From assembly GCF_002119665.1 (NCBI RefSeq), contig NZ_CP021111.1, positions 3,968,001-4,032,000 of the forward strand: a stretch of DNA of 64,000 bases, read 5' to 3'. Positions 61,121 to 64,000 of this stretch are shown piece after piece; the stretch's first letter is position 1, and each line of letters starts with the position of its first letter. Below the pieces are notes generated by a model. That model did not search any database. It was given only the letters and a program-made list of their open reading frames with translations, and was not told where the DNA came from. The stretch comes from Bordetella genomosp. 13 (GTDB taxonomy: Bacteria > Pseudomonadota > Gammaproteobacteria > Burkholderiales > Burkholderiaceae_B). The translations under genes were made by a program, and so were the position numbers.

Positions 61121-61972
61121 ATGTCCGCATCCGCCACCGCCGTCGCCGCTCAAACGCAGGATCATGCGCAGCCCGACCTGGCCGCCCTCAAGACCCGCCA
61201 GCAAGCCACCTGGGCATCGGGAGACTATGCCGTCGTCGGCACCACCCTGCAGATCGTCGGCGAGCAGCTGTGCGAATCCCTCGATGTCCGCGCCGGGCAG
61301 ACAGTCCTCGATGTCGCGGCCGGCAACGGCAATGCCTCGCTGGCCGCCGCCCGCCGCGGCTGCGACGTAGTCTCGACCGACTATGTGCCGGCCCTGCTGG
61401 CGCGCGCCCGCGAGCGCGCCGCCGCCGAGCGGTTGACTATCGAATTCCAGGAGGCCGACGCCGAAGCCCTGCCCTTCGCGCCCGGCAGCTTCGACGCCGT
61501 GCTTTCCACCTTCGGCGTGATGTTCACGGCCGACCACGACAAGACGGCCGCCGAACTGGTCCGCGTGTGCCGCTCCGGCGGCAAGATCGGCATGGCGAAC
61601 TGGACGCCGGACGGCTTCATCGGCCAGATATTCAAGACCATCGGCAAGCACCTGCCGCCGCCTGCCGGGGCGAAATCGCCCGCGCTGTGGGGCACGCGGG
61701 CGCGCATCGAAGAGATGTTCGGACCTGATGCATCCGCGATCCAGGCGGAACCGCGCCATTTCGTGTTCCGGTATCGGTCGCCGGAACATTGGATGGAAGT
61801 GTTCAAGACCTACTACGGGCCGATGCTGAAAGCGTTCTCGGCGCTGGCGCCGGACGCACAGGCGGCGCTGCAAAGCGATATCATCGCGCAGATAAGCCGG
61901 TTCAACCGGTCGGGCGACGGGACGGTGGTAGTGCCCAGCGAATATCTGGAGATCGTGATCACCCGGCGGTGA
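61121..61972 (+). CDS. Class I SAM-dependent methyltransferase
   Basis: A 283-residue methyltransferase of the UbiE/type 11 group. SAM motif I is VLDVAAGNGNASLAAARRG (about 61-79), the acidic end of strand 2 is STDYVPALLARARER, motif II is EADAEALPFAPGSFDAVLS and motif III SGGKIGMANW. GGAGA lies seven bases before ATG 61121. It is divergent from the SARP regulator, with 125 bp between. The methyl acceptor is unknown. Confidence 0.9.
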   Translation: MSASATAVAAQTQDHAQPDLAALKTRQQATWASGDYAVVGTTLQIVGEQLCESLDVRAGQTVLDVAAGNGNASLAAARRGCDVVSTDYVPALLARARERAAAERLTIEFQEADAEALPFAPGSFDAVLSTFGVMFTADHDKTAAELVRVCRSGGKIGMANWTPDGFIGQIFKTIGKHLPPPAGAKSPALWGTRARIEEMFGPDASAIQAEPRHFVFRYRSPEHWMEVFKTYYGPMLKAFSALAPDAQAALQSDIIAQISRFNRSGDGTVVVPSEYLEIVITRR

Positions 61973-62099
61973 ACGGGCGGCCATCCGAATCGCATCGCAT
62001 ACGGGGCCGCCAAGGCAGGCAAGCAGCAGGTGGGCCATGGCACGCCCCCTTCGCATCTATCCGCGCACGGCGCGGGACGGACGATGCGAAGCAGTGACA

Positions 62100-62786
62100 C
62101 TACTTCGGCGTCACGTACTTCGCCACTTCCGTGGCCGCGCCGGTGGTCCAGTGATCGATCAGCGGTTTGAGGTTGGCCGTCTGCACGCCGCCCTGCCCCT
62201 GCGACTCGGAAGTGATCTCCTCGCCCGTGCCGCCGCGTACGGACGCGAACAGCAGTTCGCTGGTTACGCTGTCCGTCACCTGGCTCTCGATAGCCACCGA
62301 GGCATCCTTGGGCCGTCCGCCCTCGGCCGCTGCCACCGCGCTGGTGACGACGAACGCTATCGGAATGTACTGATAGGCTTTGAGCGCCTGGGTTTCGCTG
62401 CCCACCGCCGTGATCGCGACACGTATATGCGCCACCCCGGGTCCGGCCTGATCCACCAGCCGCACCTGCTGGCCGATTTTTTGCCGAAGCGACTGGTCGG
62501 TGTACTGGCGTATCTCTTCAAGGGTCGACATCGACACTTCGTCGGTCGGCTGCGGCGCTGGATAGAACTCCACGGGCGCAAGCCACACGGCGGCGTACTT
62601 GCCGGGAGTAAACGCGGGATTCACATACAGCAGTCGAGACCCGCCGCCCGGCGCATCCTGCTTCTGCAGATTCGAGTAGTTCTTGAGAAAACCCGATTCC
62701 TTGGGTTCGGTGGTCGAAGCGCAACCGGCAACGAAGAAAGCCACCGATACGCCGAGACAGGTAGCGCGCAATGTCGCCTTCATCAT
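62100..62786 (-). CDS. DUF3313-type lipoprotein
   Basis: A 228-residue lipoprotein. The signal ends at lipobox FFVAGC (Cys22), followed by ASTTEPKESGFLKNYSNLQK, a pattern of DUF3313 proteins. GAGGAGC sits six bases before the double ATG (62786/62783). Aspartate at +2 is absent, so it probably goes to the outer membrane. The mature part contains SRLLYVNPAFTPGKYAAVWLAPVEFYP and a Gly-rich, ordered C-terminal half. Function unknown. It is transcribed alone. Confidence 0.82.
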   Translation of the reverse strand: MMKATLRATCLGVSVAFFVAGCASTTEPKESGFLKNYSNLQKQDAPGGGSRLLYVNPAFTPGKYAAVWLAPVEFYPAPQPTDEVSMSTLEEIRQYTDQSLRQKIGQQVRLVDQAGPGVAHIRVAITAVGSETQALKAYQYIPIAFVVTSAVAAAEGGRPKDASVAIESQVTDSVTSELLFASVRGGTGEEITSESQGQGGVQTANLKPLIDHWTTGAATEVAKYVTPK

Positions 62787-62944
62787 GGGTGCTCCTCGGA
62801 TGCTGATGTATGCATACAGCATATGGATCACCGCGGCGGATTCATATAGGTCTTTTGGTCAATGGGATTGCTCTGTTCGAATGAAGGGAGGAGGAGGCGG
62901 AAGGTGCGTGACGGCGGCATGGCACTTCAGCTTGCCGAAGGTGG

Positions 62945-62965
62945 CCGCCCGGCGTTACCGGGCGG
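62945..62965 (-). terminator. Hairpin after the amidase gene
   Basis: CCGCCCGG and CCGGGCGG form a perfect 8-bp stem with a 5-base loop, seven bases beyond the amidase stop. No T run follows on the minus strand. It is a likely 3' end signal. Confidence 0.5.
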
Positions 62966-62972
62966 GCTCTGC

Positions 62973-64000
62973 CTAGCGCGCCAGTGCATACATCGTGTGC
63001 GCCAGCACCCGTGCTCCGTCCGCCATGTCCGATGGCGAGGCATATTCCAGATCGTTGTGCGTCTGGCCGTCGCGGCAGCGGATGAACAGCATGCCGGTCG
63101 GGCAGATATCGCTCATGTAGCGCGAGTCGTGCCCGGCGGCCGAGGGCAGCTCCAGCGTACCGATGCCCAGCACGCTGGCCGACTCGGCCAATTGCCGCCG
63201 TATCGTTTGATGAAACTCCAGCGAAGGCGCTTCCGACAGCGGCTCGACAACGGCGGTGCACGGACCGCACACCGATTCGCATATCTCGAGTACCTGTGAC
63301 CCCAGCGCCTGCATGTGCGCGGTGTCGGGATGCCGGATGTCGATGGAGAAGACAACCTGGCTTGCCACGACCGATGGTGCGCTGGGCGTGACGTCGAAGC
63401 GGCCGAACGTGAGCCGAAGGACGTCGTCCGGATCGGCAAACCTACGGCTCATGGTATCCACGCAACGCACCGCCGCCAGCAACGCGTCCTTGCGCTGGCT
63501 CAGGGGCACGGTGCCGGCGTGCGCCGCCTCGCCGTTCACGGTGACGCGGAAGGTCAGCTTGCCCTGCATGGCCGTCACCACGCCGACGCTGAGGCCCGCG
63601 GCCTCGAGCACGGGACCTTGCTCGATATGCGGTTCGATATACGCAGCCGCCGGCGAACGCAGTCCGCGCATCGGCAGGACCGGCATGCGAGCGCGCACGT
63701 CCGCCAACGCTTCGGCGATGGTCACGCCTTGGGCGTCGGTCACCGCCAGCGTCTCGTCCAGGTCGCGCGCACCGACGTATACCGACGAGCCCGACATGCC
63801 CGGCGCGAAGCGCGAGCCCTCCTCGTTCATCCAGGCCACCACCTCGATGGAATGTCGATGCACAAGCCCCGAAGCCTTGATGGCATGCGCGGCCTCGAGC
63901 GCGGCCAGCACGCCGTAGGCGCCATCGTACTTGCCACCCGTGGGCTGCGTGTCGATGTGCGAGCCGGCCATCACGGGCGCCGCGTCCGGGTCCGTGCCCG
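62973..64000 (-). CDS. M20-family amidase, hydantoinase/carbamoylase type (5' end outside window)
   Basis: The last 342 codons are visible; the start lies beyond base 64000. The zinc site begins in GSHIDTQPTGGKYDGAYGV (His and Asp), followed by the catalytic glutamates in WMNEEGSRFAPGM and the PHIEQGPVLE motif. A dimerisation domain follows, and a C-terminal metal-binding region ends ICPTGMLFIRCRDGQTHNDLEYAS. Members hydrolyse N-carbamoyl-amino acids, allantoate or ureido acids. Which one applies here cannot be read from the fragment. Confidence 0.88.
   Translation of the reverse strand, partial: GTDPDAAPVMAGSHIDTQPTGGKYDGAYGVLAALEAAHAIKASGLVHRHSIEVVAWMNEEGSRFAPGMSGSSVYVGARDLDETLAVTDAQGVTIAEALADVRARMPVLPMRGLRSPAAAYIEPHIEQGPVLEAAGLSVGVVTAMQGKLTFRVTVNGEAAHAGTVPLSQRKDALLAAVRCVDTMSRRFADPDDVLRLTFGRFDVTPSAPSVVASQVVFSIDIRHPDTAHMQALGSQVLEICESVCGPCTAVVEPLSEAPSLEFHQTIRRQLAESASVLGIGTLELPSAAGHDSRYMSDICPTGMLFIRCRDGQTHNDLEYASPSDMADGARVLAHTMYALAR

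Overview
The window is a GC-rich (roughly two-thirds G+C), gene-dense piece of chromosome from a betaproteobacterium. The gene set points to Alcaligenaceae, Bordetella/Achromobacter type. Evidence includes two orphan Bug-type (tripartite tricarboxylate transporter) binding proteins, a complete kdpFABCDE operon, both monomeric and dimeric isocitrate dehydrogenases, DUF1841, DUF4212/VC_2705 symporter genes and tight ATGA gene overlaps. I see no rRNA, tRNA, CRISPR array, insertion sequence or phage gene. The content is metabolic, transport and housekeeping. The assignment to a taxon is inference from gene content.

Layout. 1-6.9 kb: end of a peptide-type binding protein, its ABC permeases and ATPases (dppBCDF-like), an RpiR regulator, an N-acyl-D-amino-acid deacylase and a RidA protein; together an uptake-and-hydrolysis unit for N-acyl-D-amino acids or small peptides. 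6.9-15.4 kb (minus strand): the potassium operon, with a 35-residue membrane peptide before kdpF, then kdpF-A-B-C-D-E. 15.7-18.2 kb: a two-component sodium/solute symporter whose large subunit carries a textbook EF-hand loop. 18.2-25.0 kb: a LysR regulator divergent from a six-gene catabolic operon (Bug receptor, SDR, BKACE, HpcH/HpaI aldolase, Rieske oxygenase, flavin/2Fe-2S reductase); its substrate is unknown. 25.0-30.1 kb: SMR pump, Smr-domain protein and trxB, divergent from ftsK-lolA. 30.1-34.3 kb: TorF-type porin, a small His/Met-rich protein coupled to a DapA-like aldolase, nhaA with a structured leader, and an intergenic region filled by inverted repeats. 34.3-38.6 kb: two isocitrate dehydrogenases and DUF1841. 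38.6-44.2 kb: an alternative heme-copper oxidase (fused subunits I+III, CuA subunit II, small membrane proteins) and two small cytochromes c. 44.2-47.8 kb: a MoxR/VWA pair and a Bug receptor. 47.9-52.1 kb: acetyltransferase and a phnD-C-E-E transporter behind a Pho box. 52.2-64 kb: M16 peptidase, aldo/keto reductase with TetR, VOC protein, PHB-depolymerase-type esterase with an RHH regulator, a SARP/TPR regulator divergent from a methyltransferase, a lipoprotein, and an amidase cut by the window end.

The most interesting regulatory signal is a four-half-site promoter element found three times. TTTA(C/T)N half-sites sit at offsets 0, 11, 32 and 43, with a TAnnnT -10 hexamer exactly at offset 59. 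The copies lie upstream of the kdp operon (minus strand, 15319-15383), the TorF porin (30145-30209) and the small-protein/DapA-like operon (31058-31122). The half-site and 11-bp phasing resemble the known Escherichia coli KdpE site, so the porin and the unknown small protein may belong to a potassium (KdpDE) regulon next door to nhaA. This is read from sequence and not tested.

Other leads are the uncharacterised BKACE/Rieske catabolic operon, the possible lithium/sodium-type riboswitch leader of nhaA, the EF-hand symporter, and the divergent coxB/DUF2231 genes whose start codons overlap.
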